A stretch of DNA of 64,000 nucleotides from Flavobacterium algicola (GTDB lineage: Bacteria; Bacteroidota; Bacteroidia; Flavobacteriales; Flavobacteriaceae): NCBI RefSeq assembly GCF_022399565.1, contig NZ_JAJTUT010000003.1, forward strand, positions 434,001 through 498,000. The letters are read 5' to 3'. The notes beneath the pieces are model-generated. The model worked only from the letters and a program-made list of their open reading frames with translations, ran no database searches and was not told the DNA's origin. The position numbers and the translations under genes were made by a program. Position 1 is the first letter of the stretch; each line of letters starts with the position of its first letter. Shown piece after piece: positions 40,923 through 50,237 of this stretch.

Positions 40923-42713
40923 TTACTGAATGTCACTTAGGGTTTTCATAAAGGCAACTAAAGCTTTTTTCTCAGATTCAGTCAAGTTCAAAGATTCTGA
41001 AGGAAGCGTTTGATTAGGTACTGGTAAACCTAAGCCTACACCGCCACCTTCATTGTAGAAATCAACTACTTCTTCTAATGTTGTAAAGACACCATTATGC
41101 ATATATGGTCCCGTTATTTCTACATTACGTAATGTTGGAGTTTTAAAAGAGTTTCTCAATTGATCCATTTTGTATTGTGTATATCGTCCCATATCAGGAC
41201 TAAGTTTTTTTCCGGCTTTGTCTTCTGGAGTTCCAATTATTTCATGTTCTGTTTTTTTGAATTGCGGCGGCACGGTTCCGTTAAAGATTGGAATAAAATG
41301 ACAAGTCGCACATTTTGCTTTTCCTGCAAAAAGATTAAATCCTTTACTTTCTTCTTCAGAAAATGTTGTCTTATTTCTCATGAATAAATCAAATTTAGAA
41401 TTGAATAAATTTAAGGAACGAGTGTAACTCGCTAACGCATTTTGTATTTGCCATTCTTCTACTTTTTTCGCTCTCGGAAATGCCTTTTTAAATAATACTT
41501 TGTATTTCTCGTCATTTTCTACGATAGGTATGATATCCTTGATAGAACTATGCATTTCATCAATATTTCCAACCACGTCAGCACTTTGTTTTTCCAGGTC
41601 TAACTGCCGCATGTCCCAAAATTGTGCATTTTGAAGTCCTGCATATGTGAGAGTAGGAGTGTTTCGTAAAAGAAATCCTCCGCTTAAAGCAAGATTTGAT
41701 TTTAATCCATCAGTAAATGCCTTGTCGGGATTGTGGCAAGAGGCACAACTTCTATTATTGTTTTTTGAAAGATTAACATCGTAAAATAATTTATCTCCGA
41801 GTTCTTTTTTATCTTTCGAATAAGCAAATTCTGATGACGGAATAAAAGAATTTACACTGAATGTATTTTCTGCAAAATAACTGTTGGCTTCAGGATTGAC
41901 AACGCTGTTACGACTAATGGTTTCAATATTATTTTCTGTCTTAAATGAATTGAGTAACGGAATTAGCGGATTTAGGATTGTCTTGATGTAGTATGCTCTA
42001 TCAAAGTCATTAAAGTCGGGATGTTTTAGGCAATATTTTTTACCTGCTGCAATTATTCTATAGATATTAGTACTGCTAGTTTTGGTTTGACCTTTATCAA
42101 TTGTTGGTAAAATTTGTTCAATAGCGTTCAAACTAGCTGCAGATTCGGGTATGGATAGAAATGCAATAGGAGAATCAAATCCAGTTATTCCCAACGAAAT
42201 ATTTCGAAAAACATCTAATTTAATAGCATCTATAATATGTGAAGGCGAAATAGTAATTACATCCAAAGCTTGTTTTACTTGTCTGATGTTGCCAGATAGA
42301 ATAGTTATTTCTCGTAGCAGTTCTTCTTTGTTCTTAGCATCATACTCAGGATAAATAATTTCTTCAACTACTTGAAAACCATTTGGAGGTACAAATTGAT
42401 TTTCTGCAACTTCTAATTCATCTAAAGCAGGACCATTAATAAATCGTGCAGTCTCTGGTATAAAATAGGACACAACCCATTCGGTCTGTTTGTATAGTAA
42501 TCTGCATTGCGAGAATTTCTTTTGAAGTTTTAAACTATTATCAGTAGTATTAGCCAAATTTTTAAATTCGATCAAGGCTTCGCTCAATTTTTCAATATCA
42601 ATTAGAACCAATTGTTTAGGTGAGATTTCAGTTTGCTTTTTTTGGCATCCTACCACTGTAAAGAGACAAATTATTAATAGGTAAAAGGTAGTATGTAAAG
42701 AGCTATTGTTCAT
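40923..42713 (-). CDS. Di-heme cytochrome c peroxidase-like lipoprotein with helical N-terminal domain
   Basis: A 596-residue lipoprotein (lipobox TVVGC, Cys23). The C-terminal part (about 295-596) is a di-heme cytochrome c peroxidase/MauG domain with heme-binding C323-C326-H327 (CASCHN) and C468-C471-H472 (CATCHF), and a probable distal ligand in TPTLRNVEITGPYMHNGVFT. The N-terminal part (about 30-280) is all-helical, with RFINGPALDELEVAENQF and similar segments, as in imelysin-like domains of bacterial iron-uptake proteins; that assignment is tentative. The protein would reduce peroxides or oxidise other substrates in the periplasm. It is the second gene of a pair with the PhoX-like lipoprotein, 73 nt apart. 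Confidence 0.85.
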   Translation of the reverse strand: MNNSSLHTTFYLLIICLFTVVGCQKKQTEISPKQLVLIDIEKLSEALIEFKNLANTTDNSLKLQKKFSQCRLLYKQTEWVVSYFIPETARFINGPALDELEVAENQFVPPNGFQVVEEIIYPEYDAKNKEELLREITILSGNIRQVKQALDVITISPSHIIDAIKLDVFRNISLGITGFDSPIAFLSIPESAASLNAIEQILPTIDKGQTKTSSTNIYRIIAAGKKYCLKHPDFNDFDRAYYIKTILNPLIPLLNSFKTENNIETISRNSVVNPEANSYFAENTFSVNSFIPSSEFAYSKDKKELGDKLFYDVNLSKNNNRSCASCHNPDKAFTDGLKSNLALSGGFLLRNTPTLTYAGLQNAQFWDMRQLDLEKQSADVVGNIDEMHSSIKDIIPIVENDEKYKVLFKKAFPRAKKVEEWQIQNALASYTRSLNLFNSKFDLFMRNKTTFSEEESKGFNLFAGKAKCATCHFIPIFNGTVPPQFKKTEHEIIGTPEDKAGKKLSPDMGRYTQYKMDQLRNSFKTPTLRNVEITGPYMHNGVFTTLEEVVDFYNEGGGVGLGLPVPNQTLPSESLNLTESEKKALVAFMKTLSDIQ

Positions 42714-42786
42714 TGCAGTTTGTTATAATAGAAAAAACAACCCATAGAAAATAAATGGGTTGTTGATTTGTAAATTAAAGGTATCT

Positions 42787-44268
42787 TTATCTTTGTACGT
42801 TACGGATAATAACTGTTTGACCTCCTTCGATATTAGTATTTGTACCACTACCATCAGCATTTTTAAACTTAGCATCTTGCCAAGTATGAGGATGAATATT
42901 TAAAGTAAAAGTATTAGGAACACCTATTATGTCTGAGATGTCTTCCATTGCTCCATATTCCCAGCTTCCAAAACGAGTTTCATTAACAGGATTGTAAATT
43001 GCATTCCATACTGTATTGGTACGGTCATGTTTCATTGTCATCCAAGCTTTGTTTGCTTTGGTTGCAATATTGTACTGCCAAATGTATGAGTCATGTTTAG
43101 CTGCAGCATAATAACTATCTCCATCTTCTTGAATGTATACATAATTTTCTGTTACACAAATATTATCAGGATTGATGATACCTGTACCTGGAGTAGAGTC
43201 TCCTTCGACTACCAATTCTAATTTACCTTTTAAAGGACTGTTTGCGTCTAATACTAATTTATATACTCTTCCCCACATAGTATAACCTGCTACTGGATTG
43301 TTTGCTGTTGATTGACCTGTTGCTGTAAAATAGATTTCTCTGTTATTTGAAGCTGAACCTTTACGGTAATCGACATCTTCAACTCTTGAAAAGCGAATTG
43401 CTTTTAATGCATTTACTTTAGTATTTATCTCAGCTCCTGTGCTATTTTTTGCATTTGGAATTTCTACAAATGATACATCAAAAGATTTACTGACAGTCAT
43501 GTCAGTTTCTACTTGATTATCATCGTTTCTCTTTAAGGCATATAACTTACCATTATTTAAATCGCCAACAGTTTCACTCATATACATGACGACTTGACCT
43601 GCACTTGCATGTGAGGATGCGTATGATTGATCTTCTCCAATTATAATTACAGTTTTTCCAGGGTAGGCAAGTTTAGGAAGAGGAACCGCGTTTTCCATAC
43701 TTGCTTTACCTAATGCAGGTAGAACGCGATCTGTTCTAGATTTTTCTGAGCTAGAAGAAAAAGGATTAATTCCGTGTACCATGCTTTCTTCACCGCTTTC
43801 TCCAGCAGTCAAAAAGATAGGTCCAAATCCATGAATTTCTGGTGTTACCAAGGTTGCAGAGCATAATCTGGTTAATCCACCTATTCCATCTACAATGTAG
43901 TCTCCCTTAATAGGAGTGAATGTTTTGTCTAAATATACTCTAGAAACAGATTTAAGAATTTCATGGTTGCTTATTAAAATATAACCATCACTGTCAGGGT
44001 CTTTCATCAATCCAGCTCCGTCTGGTTGTGCTCCATATATAAAACTTGGGGAATCTTTTAATACGTCACCACTACTTATCAGAGAAGAAATTAATAAATC
44101 TTCAAATCCAGTTTGTGGTGTTACTAAAGCAGGAGTTTTTGAAGCAGAGGCAAAATTAATGTTAGAATTTACAGCGTTTTCATTATCCTTATCATCATTT
44201 TGACAACTTGTAAGTGCCATTGTAAGAGCTGTAAATAAAGTTACAGGTTTAATCCAATTTGTTTTCAT
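42787..44268 (-). CDS. PhoX-like (DUF839) secreted lipoprotein
   Basis: A 493-residue lipoprotein (lipobox ALTSC, Cys22) of the DUF839/PhoX type. PhoX enzymes are periplasmic calcium- and iron-dependent alkaline phosphatases with a six-bladed propeller. Recognisable elements are YILISNHEILKSVSRVYLD, the GGLTRLCSATL strand, FGPIFLTAGESGEESM, RVEDVDYRKG and IINPDNICVTENYVYIQEDG, the latter resembling the PhoX D-N-x-x-x motif. Catalytic residues cannot be confirmed by eye, so phosphatase activity is inferred. A TAGTTTTG -7 element lies at 44289-44296, upstream of the start, so this gene leads the pair with the cytochrome c peroxidase. Confidence 0.75.
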   Translation of the reverse strand: MKTNWIKPVTLFTALTMALTSCQNDDKDNENAVNSNINFASASKTPALVTPQTGFEDLLISSLISSGDVLKDSPSFIYGAQPDGAGLMKDPDSDGYILISNHEILKSVSRVYLDKTFTPIKGDYIVDGIGGLTRLCSATLVTPEIHGFGPIFLTAGESGEESMVHGINPFSSSSEKSRTDRVLPALGKASMENAVPLPKLAYPGKTVIIIGEDQSYASSHASAGQVVMYMSETVGDLNNGKLYALKRNDDNQVETDMTVSKSFDVSFVEIPNAKNSTGAEINTKVNALKAIRFSRVEDVDYRKGSASNNREIYFTATGQSTANNPVAGYTMWGRVYKLVLDANSPLKGKLELVVEGDSTPGTGIINPDNICVTENYVYIQEDGDSYYAAAKHDSYIWQYNIATKANKAWMTMKHDRTNTVWNAIYNPVNETRFGSWEYGAMEDISDIIGVPNTFTLNIHPHTWQDAKFKNADGSGTNTNIEGGQTVIIRNVQR

Positions 44269-44288
44269 AAGTCGGTTTTATTTTTTTT

Positions 44289-44296
44289 CAAAACTA
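44289..44296 (-). promoter_or_regulatory. -7 promoter element of the PhoX-like gene
   Basis: TAGTTTTG on minus fits TAnnTTTG and gives a leader of about 17 nt. No convincing -33 TTG was seen. Confidence 0.45.
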
Positions 44297-44409
44297 ACTT
44301 TATGCTTTGGATTCTAGATTACGGCTTCTTTTTATAAAAGTTATTTGTTGGTAAAGAGAATGTTGCTTGAATGTAAATAGGTTATTAAAATGTAAAGAGT
44401 TTCTGTCCG

Positions 44410-44446
44410 AAAAAAAATGCCCGTCTATTTTAAAGACGGGCAAAAT
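44410..44446 (-). terminator. Rho-independent terminator of the TerC gene
   Basis: On minus TGCCCGTCT-ttaaaat-AGACGGGCA is followed by a run of eight T, about 20 nt after the stop codon. Confidence 0.88.
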
Positions 44447-44464
44447 TATATCAATATGTAGTGT

Positions 44465-45238
44465 TTACATTTTTTTCTTATTACTTTTCATATTCAGCAT
44501 CTCGACGAAAAGTGAAAACGAAATTGCAAAGTATAAGTACCCTTTTGGGATAGGAGTTACGTGGCTTCCGAATATTGAAGCATTTGATAAATGTGCACTT
44601 TCTGTTAACAACATCATTCCGATTAATATCAAAAAGGCAAGTCCAAGAATTTGAATAGATGGATTTTTATTTACGAACGTTCCTACTGGAACAGCAAATT
44701 GCATCATAATAATGACTGAGATTACTACCGCAATTACCATAATATAGATGGCTCCAGCCACACCATTAGTCATTCCTACCGCAGTAAGGATACTGTCAAA
44801 AGAAAAAACCAAGTCAATCATTATAATTTGAAGAATAACGCTTTGAAAAGATTTCTTTGCAGCATTACCCATGTCCATTTCTTCTTCGCCTTTGTGATCG
44901 ACCTTTTCTCGAATTTCGTTAGTACTCTTGTAAATTAGAAATAATCCACCCACAAGTAATATTAAACTTTGCCCCGTAATACCGGCCGAAAACCAGCTCA
45001 AATCTATATTAAACCAAGGTTCCTTCATCTGGATCAAAAGATTGATACCAAATAGAAGCGCAATTCGCATAAACATTGCTAGGAACATACCAATTTTAGT
45101 AGCTTTTTTTCTTTGTTCTTCTGGTAGTTTTCCAGTGGCAATAGATATAAAGATAATATTATCAATCCCTAGAACAATTTCGAGAAAAGTTAAGGTTAAA
45201 AGTGCTATCCAAGCATCTGGATTTAAGAATACTTCCAT
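44465..45238 (-). CDS. TerC-family integral membrane protein
   Basis: A 257-residue protein with at least seven hydrophobic segments, matching the TerC family (tellurite resistance, and now linked to manganese export in several bacteria). The conserved acidic residues in membrane helices are visible in LTFLEIVLGIDNIIFISI (N-terminal) and MIDLVFSFDSILTAVGMT (middle), which are the likely metal-binding pairs. The Mn2+ export role is inferred from the family. It follows the 122-residue lipoprotein gene on the same strand with only about 33 nt between, so the two may be one operon. Confidence 0.9.
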   Translation of the reverse strand: MEVFLNPDAWIALLTLTFLEIVLGIDNIIFISIATGKLPEEQRKKATKIGMFLAMFMRIALLFGINLLIQMKEPWFNIDLSWFSAGITGQSLILLVGGLFLIYKSTNEIREKVDHKGEEEMDMGNAAKKSFQSVILQIIMIDLVFSFDSILTAVGMTNGVAGAIYIMVIAVVISVIIMMQFAVPVGTFVNKNPSIQILGLAFLILIGMMLLTESAHLSNASIFGSHVTPIPKGYLYFAISFSLFVEMLNMKSNKKKM

Positions 45239-45271
45239 TTTTATCTTGAGTTATTTAGTGACTAATACCGT

Positions 45272-45640
45272 TTATAATTTTATTGCTGTACCTTTTTGTT
45301 TGTCAGGCATGCCAACTATACCAAACTCAAAAGTATAACTATTCTCTGTAGTTGATAAGATGCGCATACTGATCGATTTTTCTTCGGCCATATTTTTTGG
45401 GTTTAATTTTTTTAAAATATATTCGCAATCGTTTACCCATCTTATAGATGCAGTATCAGTTTTACCATCATAAGTTTCTATTTCTATACTGTCGTTACGC
45501 TCAAAGTAAGTAGTCTTTAAGACGCCGTCTATTTCTGCCTCAAATTTGAATTTTCCTGTTTTAAAATCTGCACATTTTCTATCTGGCTCTTTGCAAGATA
45601 CAAACAGAATAATGCTGGTTATAAGTATTAATTTTTTCAT
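45272..45640 (-). CDS. Small hypothetical lipoprotein
   Basis: A 122-residue lipoprotein with lipobox ILFVSC (Cys16) and mature start KEPDRKCADFKTGKFKFEAE. The rest is beta-rich, with the two cysteines C23 and C71 possibly forming a disulfide. Homologues are widespread in Flavobacteriia and are often mislabelled 'DNA topoisomerase IV' in automatic annotation, which the sequence does not support. It lies just upstream of the TerC gene. Confidence 0.8.
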   Translation of the reverse strand: MKKLILITSIILFVSCKEPDRKCADFKTGKFKFEAEIDGVLKTTYFERNDSIEIETYDGKTDTASIRWVNDCEYILKKLNPKNMAEEKSISMRILSTTENSYTFEFGIVGMPDKQKGTAIKL

Positions 45641-46067
45641 ATGTAGTATATTGATCTAATCGCAATAGGTATTAAAGGTCATTTATTCTTTTTTAAAGTT
45701 CTTAGGTGCTAATTAGTTTGTTTCTTTTTGTAAATTATTCATTCAATAGTCACAGAAATTAGTGTAAGCACTTTTAATTGTAGGTAATTAAGCAATTGTA
45801 AAGTTCTTAAATTCTTTTGCTTTTGCCAACTAAAGTATATTATAATTTTATAATAATTTTCGCAGGTTTAAGTAATGTATAATCGAAAGTGGATAGGTGC
45901 CGTTAAAGGTTAGCAAGTTGCTTGTGCTTCATGGAGGAAAAGTAGAGACCTTGTGATCGAATGACTAAATTAAAAGCTAGACTATTGTTTGGCAGAAATT
46001 TCTCGGGATGAAAGAGTTATGTAGATATACTTTATTTTTACTCAAACTAACGGAAAATCGTTAAATT
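45641..46067. other. Intergenic stretch of about 430 nt
   Basis: No supported gene, hairpin terminator or confident promoter was seen. The right half (about 45880-46030) is less A/T-rich than the rest but has no reading frame of note. It separates cdsA from the lipoprotein-TerC pair, all on the minus strand. Confidence 0.4.
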
Positions 46068-46913
46068 CTATGAGATGTAATTCAGTATTTGGTAAAATAA
46101 AAAGATTATTGGAGCTACAAATATTACACTGTCTAAACGATCAAGTACACCTCCATGTCCGGGCATTATTTTACCGCTGTCTTTTACTTCAGCAATTCTT
46201 TTGAACTTGGACTCTATTAAATCTCCTATAGTGCCAAATACACCTACAATAATGGCAATTACGAGCCATATAAAAATTTTACTTTCAGCAATTTGTATGT
46301 AGTATACAGCAATGATATAGCTGGCTATTATTGCAAAAAAGACACCACCTAGAAAACCTTCAATGGTCTTCTTCGGAGAGATACGTTCAAATAGTTTGTG
46401 TTTACCAATCGATTTACCAACGATGTATGCAAAGGAGTCGTTAGTCCAGATTAGTATAAAAATACTAATCAAAATCTTAGGGTTGTAGCCTGCAATTCCA
46501 AACGGAATTTTGGTAAGAATGATAAAGGGTAAAATTACATAACCTATTAAATAAACATATTTTGAGAAGGAATCTATTTTTACAACTTTGCTATCAAATA
46601 ACAGAGCAATACACTTAACTGAAACGAAAAGAGTTGAAAATAAAACTGATAAATCAAATGTTTTATTAAACTTCAATAGAAACAATGGACCGTCTACAGC
46701 AAATGTAATCGAATAAAAAAGTGCGTAGGTAAGAGATGCAATTATTAGCGGTAAAATTTTATTAATCTTCACCAATGAGCAATACTCGTATGTAGCGATA
46801 ATAAGAAATGCACCAAAAAGTATAAAAAAACTTTCGGTAGAATACAAGATACAAGTTATTAGTAAAATAACATAAACAGCACCTGATATCGATCTCTTAA
46901 GGGTTTCATTCAT
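46068..46913 (-). CDS. cdsA: Phosphatidate cytidylyltransferase
   Basis: CdsA makes CDP-diacylglycerol from phosphatidate and CTP, the branch point for phospholipids, at the inner membrane. The 281-residue protein is hydrophobic with about eight membrane helices and carries the family signature SKFKRIAEVKDSGKIMPGHG followed by GVLDRLDS at the C-terminal side. KKTIEGFLGG, earlier in the sequence, is also conserved. It starts one nt after the stop codon of the LUD gene, so the two are translationally coupled. Confidence 0.95.
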   Translation of the reverse strand: MNETLKRSISGAVYVILLITCILYSTESFFILFGAFLIIATYEYCSLVKINKILPLIIASLTYALFYSITFAVDGPLFLLKFNKTFDLSVLFSTLFVSVKCIALLFDSKVVKIDSFSKYVYLIGYVILPFIILTKIPFGIAGYNPKILISIFILIWTNDSFAYIVGKSIGKHKLFERISPKKTIEGFLGGVFFAIIASYIIAVYYIQIAESKIFIWLVIAIIVGVFGTIGDLIESKFKRIAEVKDSGKIMPGHGGVLDRLDSVIFVAPIIFLFYQILNYIS

Positions 46914-46914
46914 A

Positions 46915-47517
46915 TTAAAGATCTTCTAGAAGCAGTAAATACAGATTCTTTGCAGAGCTTCCGTATTGCGTAAAATCTTCTTCTTTTGCTTTTTCGAAAT
47001 ATTTAATAGCGGTAATATTGGTTGGATAATCTCCTTTATATTTATTTTTAATAGCGCTTAGTCCGTCGGTTTTATGACCTAAAACTTGACTAGTTCTGGC
47101 TAATATAACGATATTGGTAGGTAATTCGTAAGGTTTGTGCTGTTTAATCTGCTTGGATGAAAATAGTATAGAACCTTCTTCTGCAATAAGATTTTCGCAA
47201 GTTGAAAAAAGAAATGTAGGATTGGAAACTTTATCAAATACTAGTCGATTTTCTTCAAGTAACTTAAACAGGGTAGGGTCATAGCATAAAACTTGACTCT
47301 CATACCAATCATTCTCTTGAAGGATATTTTCGAATTGCTCTGTTACTTCCGCTTGGTTTTCACAGTATAAAAATTTACCTCCATTTCTTTTAAAATTTGA
47401 GATAAATTGTTCGTCGATCGATACGTTGCTTTCAGGTGATGTACCCTTGCTTTCTTTATTGTTTTCTTCTTGTGAAGAGGCACTACTAGAACCAAAAAGT
47501 TTACTGAAAATGCTCAT
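46915..47517 (-). CDS. LUD (LutC/YkgG)-domain protein
   Basis: A 200-residue protein of the LUD-domain family, which includes the LutC subunit of the lactate utilization complex. Recognisable parts are ISNFKRNGGKFLYCENQAEV, then FLFSTCENLIAEEGSILFSS, which contains the conserved E-x-G-S/T turn, and PTNIVILARTSQVL. An additional C-terminal segment (FEKAKEEDFTQYGSSAKNLY) follows. LutA and LutB are not nearby, so a lactate role is doubtful. It is coupled to cdsA by a one-nt gap, an arrangement common in Bacteroidota. It has its own promoter after a terminator that ends the ftsH transcript. Confidence 0.85.
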   Translation of the reverse strand: MSIFSKLFGSSSASSQEENNKESKGTSPESNVSIDEQFISNFKRNGGKFLYCENQAEVTEQFENILQENDWYESQVLCYDPTLFKLLEENRLVFDKVSNPTFLFSTCENLIAEEGSILFSSKQIKQHKPYELPTNIVILARTSQVLGHKTDGLSAIKNKYKGDYPTNITAIKYFEKAKEEDFTQYGSSAKNLYLLLLEDL

Positions 47518-47555
47518 ATGTTAAAATGGGACTTTATTTATTATCTGAAAACGTT

Positions 47556-47563
47556 CAAAGATA
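47556..47563 (-). promoter_or_regulatory. -7 promoter element of the LUD-cdsA operon
   Basis: TATCTTTG on minus fits TAnnTTTG; it lies directly after the ftsH-region terminator and about 39 nt before the LUD ATG. Confidence 0.55.
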
Positions 47564-47607
47564 AAAAAATCTTAATTCAAAAGTGATATTTTGAATTAAG
47601 ATTTTTA
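47564..47607 (-). terminator. Rho-independent terminator of the rsfS-ftsH transcript
   Basis: On minus AAATCTTAATTCAAAA and its complement TTTTGAATTAAGATTT form a long stem with a short loop and a T run after it. Confidence 0.87.
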
Positions 47608-47630
47608 AATAAATATGTTAGTAAGTTTTA

Positions 47631-47810
47631 TTAGCTTTGAATGAAAGCCTTGTAAAAATGGACTATAAAGTCAATTATAAAAATAAGCAAGACGAATAAT
47701 ATTATATATTGCGTGGTGCTAAGACCTTTAAGGTGCTTTTTCTTTCGACTATCTATAATGTTGAAAAACCATGTTCCAAAAATACAGAATATTAAAGCAT
47801 CAAAACCCAT
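47631..47810 (-). CDS. Small two-helix membrane protein downstream of ftsH
   Basis: A 59-codon frame starts 10 nt after the ftsH stop codon with ATG at 47810. The product begins MGFDALIFCIFGTWFFNIID, continues with a basic loop (SRKKKHLKG) and a second strong hydrophobic helix (IILFVLLIFIIDFIVHFY), ending AFIQS. Two helices with a basic loop fit a small inner-membrane protein with its loop in the cytoplasm. The close spacing to ftsH and the terminator right after it support a real gene, possibly acting with the FtsH protease; this is inference. No named family is recognised. Confidence 0.75.
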   Translation of the reverse strand: MGFDALIFCIFGTWFFNIIDSRKKKHLKGLSTTQYIILFVLLIFIIDFIVHFYKAFIQS

Positions 47811-47820
47811 GTGAATTTTT

Positions 47821-49749
47821 TTATGAAACTACTGGATCAAGATTTTTATCAAAGGTTCTTTGTCCGAAAATTGCTTCTAAATCATCTTTGAAAATAACTT
47901 CTTTCTCAATTAAGATGTCTGCTAGTTGATTCAATTTATCTTTGTTTTCTTCTAAGATAGCGATAGCTCTTTGATATTGGCTTTCAATTAAAGTTGATAT
48001 TTCAAGATCAATTACTTTAGCAGTATCTTCTGAATATGGTTTTGAAAAATTATATTCTCCTTGACCTGTCGAATCATAATAAGTTACATTACCTATTTTA
48101 TCATTCAAACCATAGATAGTCACCATAGCGCGAGCTTGTTTGGTCACTTTCTCTAAGTCACTTAAAGCTCCTGTAGAGATTCTATTAAAGATTACTTTCT
48201 CGGCAGCTCTACCACCCATAGTAGCACACATTTCGTCAAGCATTTGATCTGGACGTACAATTTGGCGCTCTTCTGGTAAGTACCATGCTGCTCCTAGACT
48301 TTGACCTCTAGGTACAATAGTTACTTTGATAAGTGGCGCTGCATGTTCCAACATCCAACTCACTGTCGCGTGTCCAGCTTCATGAATAGCAATGGCCTTC
48401 TTTTCTTCTGGAGTAACAATTTTATTTTTCTTCTCTAATCCACCAACGATACGGTCAACAGCATCTAAGAAATCTTGCTTGTCTACTGCAGTTTTGTTGT
48501 AACGTGCAGCAATTAAGGCTGCCTCATTACACACGTTAGCAATGTCTGCTCCAGAAAATCCTGGTGTTTGTTTTGCTAAAAAGTCTAAATCAAGACCTTC
48601 TACTTTTTTCAATGGCGCCAAATGAACTTTAAAGATTTCAGCACGCTCACGAATATCTGGTAAGTCTACAAAAATTTGTCTGTCAAAACGTCCGGCACGC
48701 ATTAAAGCTTTATCCAAGACATCTGCTCTATTTGTTGCAGCTAATACAATTACGTTAGTATTTGTACCAAAACCATCCATCTCTGTCAATAATTGATTCA
48801 ATGTGTTTTCACGTTCATCGTTTCCACCTGACATATTGTTTTTTCCTCTCGCTCTACCTACAGCATCTATTTCATCAATAAAAATGATTGAAGGAGATTT
48901 TTCTTTAGCTTGTTTAAAAAGGTCACGTACACGTGATGCACCTACACCAACAAACATTTCAACAAAATCAGAACCTGATAAAGAGAAAAACGGTACTTGA
49001 GCTTCACCGGCTACGGCTTTTGCTAGTAATGTTTTACCCGTACCTGGAGAACCTACTAGTAGCGCTCCTTTTGGTATTTTACCACCTAAGTCTGTATATT
49101 TACTTGGATTCTTAAGAAATTCTACAATTTCTTGTATTTCCTCTTTAGCACCTTCAAGTCCAGCAACATCTTTAAATGTAGTTTTTACATCTGTTTTCTC
49201 ATCAAAAAGTTTTGCTTTCGATTTTCCGATATTGAAGATTTGACCTCCGCCACCGCCACCGCCACCAGACATTTTGCGCATGATGAATAACCATACTCCA
49301 ATGATAATGATGATAGGTAATAAACTGATGATAATATCAGACCAATTGCTTTTTGCAAGGAAATTGAAATCTTTCAATTTTCCGTCTGCAACTGCTTTTT
49401 CTAGTTTAGTTTGAAAAATTTGATCATTACCAATTTCAAAAGTGTATTGAGGTCCTTTTGTATTTGGTCTATCAAATAAATCTTTTGAAACTTTTTTATG
49501 TTCAGGAAGTTTTAAAGCATCTGCTTTTAAGAAAACTTCGGCTTCTGATTTATTATAAACAATTACTTTTTCAATTTGTCCTTTTTCTAGAAATACATTA
49601 AATTTAGAAGAAGTCAATTGTGCAGGCTCTTGCATGTTAGAGCCTCCAGTTACGAAACTAATAAATAAAAATATAAGTAATATGGCTGTATAAACTAACC
49701 AAGGACTTATTTTGAATTTATTTGGAGTTGGATTATTATTTTTTGCCAT
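47821..49749 (-). CDS. ftsH: ATP-dependent zinc metalloprotease FtsH
   Basis: FtsH is a membrane-bound hexameric AAA protease that removes damaged membrane and regulatory proteins. The 642-residue protein has two membrane segments (about 15-35 and 138-157), a run of eight glycines at 162-169, Walker A GSPGTGKT (233-240), Walker [12 protein letters not shown] (288-298), and the protease zinc site HEAGH (456-460). The second-region-of-homology arginines lie in RAGRFDRQ. It follows rsfS by 16 nt and is followed after 10 nt by a small membrane protein gene; all three read leftwards and probably form an operon. Confidence 0.98.
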   Translation of the reverse strand: MAKNNNPTPNKFKISPWLVYTAILLIFLFISFVTGGSNMQEPAQLTSSKFNVFLEKGQIEKVIVYNKSEAEVFLKADALKLPEHKKVSKDLFDRPNTKGPQYTFEIGNDQIFQTKLEKAVADGKLKDFNFLAKSNWSDIIISLLPIIIIIGVWLFIMRKMSGGGGGGGGQIFNIGKSKAKLFDEKTDVKTTFKDVAGLEGAKEEIQEIVEFLKNPSKYTDLGGKIPKGALLVGSPGTGKTLLAKAVAGEAQVPFFSLSGSDFVEMFVGVGASRVRDLFKQAKEKSPSIIFIDEIDAVGRARGKNNMSGGNDERENTLNQLLTEMDGFGTNTNVIVLAATNRADVLDKALMRAGRFDRQIFVDLPDIRERAEIFKVHLAPLKKVEGLDLDFLAKQTPGFSGADIANVCNEAALIAARYNKTAVDKQDFLDAVDRIVGGLEKKNKIVTPEEKKAIAIHEAGHATVSWMLEHAAPLIKVTIVPRGQSLGAAWYLPEERQIVRPDQMLDEMCATMGGRAAEKVIFNRISTGALSDLEKVTKQARAMVTIYGLNDKIGNVTYYDSTGQGEYNFSKPYSEDTAKVIDLEISTLIESQYQRAIAILEENKDKLNQLADILIEKEVIFKDDLEAIFGQRTFDKNLDPVVS

Positions 49750-49765
49750 TCTGTTTTTCTAGTCT

Positions 49766-50137
49766 TTAGTATTTGTTTTCTATAGTGGTAATTTTTGCAT
49801 CACCCCATAAGCTTTCAATATTGTAATATTCTCTGATGTGTTTTTGGAAAACGTGCACCACGATGTTAACGTAATCCATCAATACCCATTCGGCATTATC
49901 AGTCCCTTCGATATGCCAAGGCTTATCTTTTAATTCTTTAGAAACTGTTTTTTGGATGGAGTTTACAATGGCGTTAACCTGTGTGTTTGAATTTCCGTTG
50001 CAAATGATGAAGTAGTCACAAACTGAAGTATCTATATCTCTCAGATCAAGAATGTCTATATCATTACCTTTAACTTCTTCTATTCCTTTAATGATGTTTG
50101 CTAAAAGGTCATCATTATTTACTGTTTTTTTAGCCAT
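49766..50137 (-). CDS. rsfS: Ribosomal silencing factor RsfS
   Basis: RsfS binds protein L14 of the 50S subunit and blocks subunit joining under poor nutrition. The 123-residue protein shows the family core DIDILDLRDIDTSVCDYFII, then CNGNSNTQVNAIVNSIQ, the conserved KPWHIEGTDNAEWVLMDYVN and VVHVFQKHIREYYNIESLWG. It leads the operon with ftsH. Its start is divergent from birA, 101 nt away. Confidence 0.96.
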   Translation of the reverse strand: MAKKTVNNDDLLANIIKGIEEVKGNDIDILDLRDIDTSVCDYFIICNGNSNTQVNAIVNSIQKTVSKELKDKPWHIEGTDNAEWVLMDYVNIVVHVFQKHIREYYNIESLWGDAKITTIENKY

Positions 50138-50158
50138 GAACTATTTTATATGTATAAG

Positions 50159-50192
50159 TTTGTAAAGTTATCATTTTTTGTCATTATTTTTG
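50159..50192 (+). promoter_or_regulatory. Promoter of birA
   Basis: TTTG at 50159-50162, a 22-nt spacer and TATTTTTG at 50185-50192. It places transcription start near 50197, about 40 nt before the ATG at 50238, and argues against the upstream TTG at 50178. Confidence 0.55.
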
Positions 50193-50237
50193 AATCTTAA
50201 CAAATTATTAAGTTCGCATTTTCAAAAAAACAATCGA

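Noticed and set aside
45272..45640. DNA topoisomerase IV label for the 122-residue lipoprotein
   Set aside because: The protein is a small lipoprotein with no topoisomerase feature; the label is a known propagation error as far as I recall.
50178..50237. Upstream TTG start for birA
   Set aside because: It overlaps a promoter-like TATTTTTG, and the conserved start MKLIKLNAIDSTN is at the ATG at 50238.
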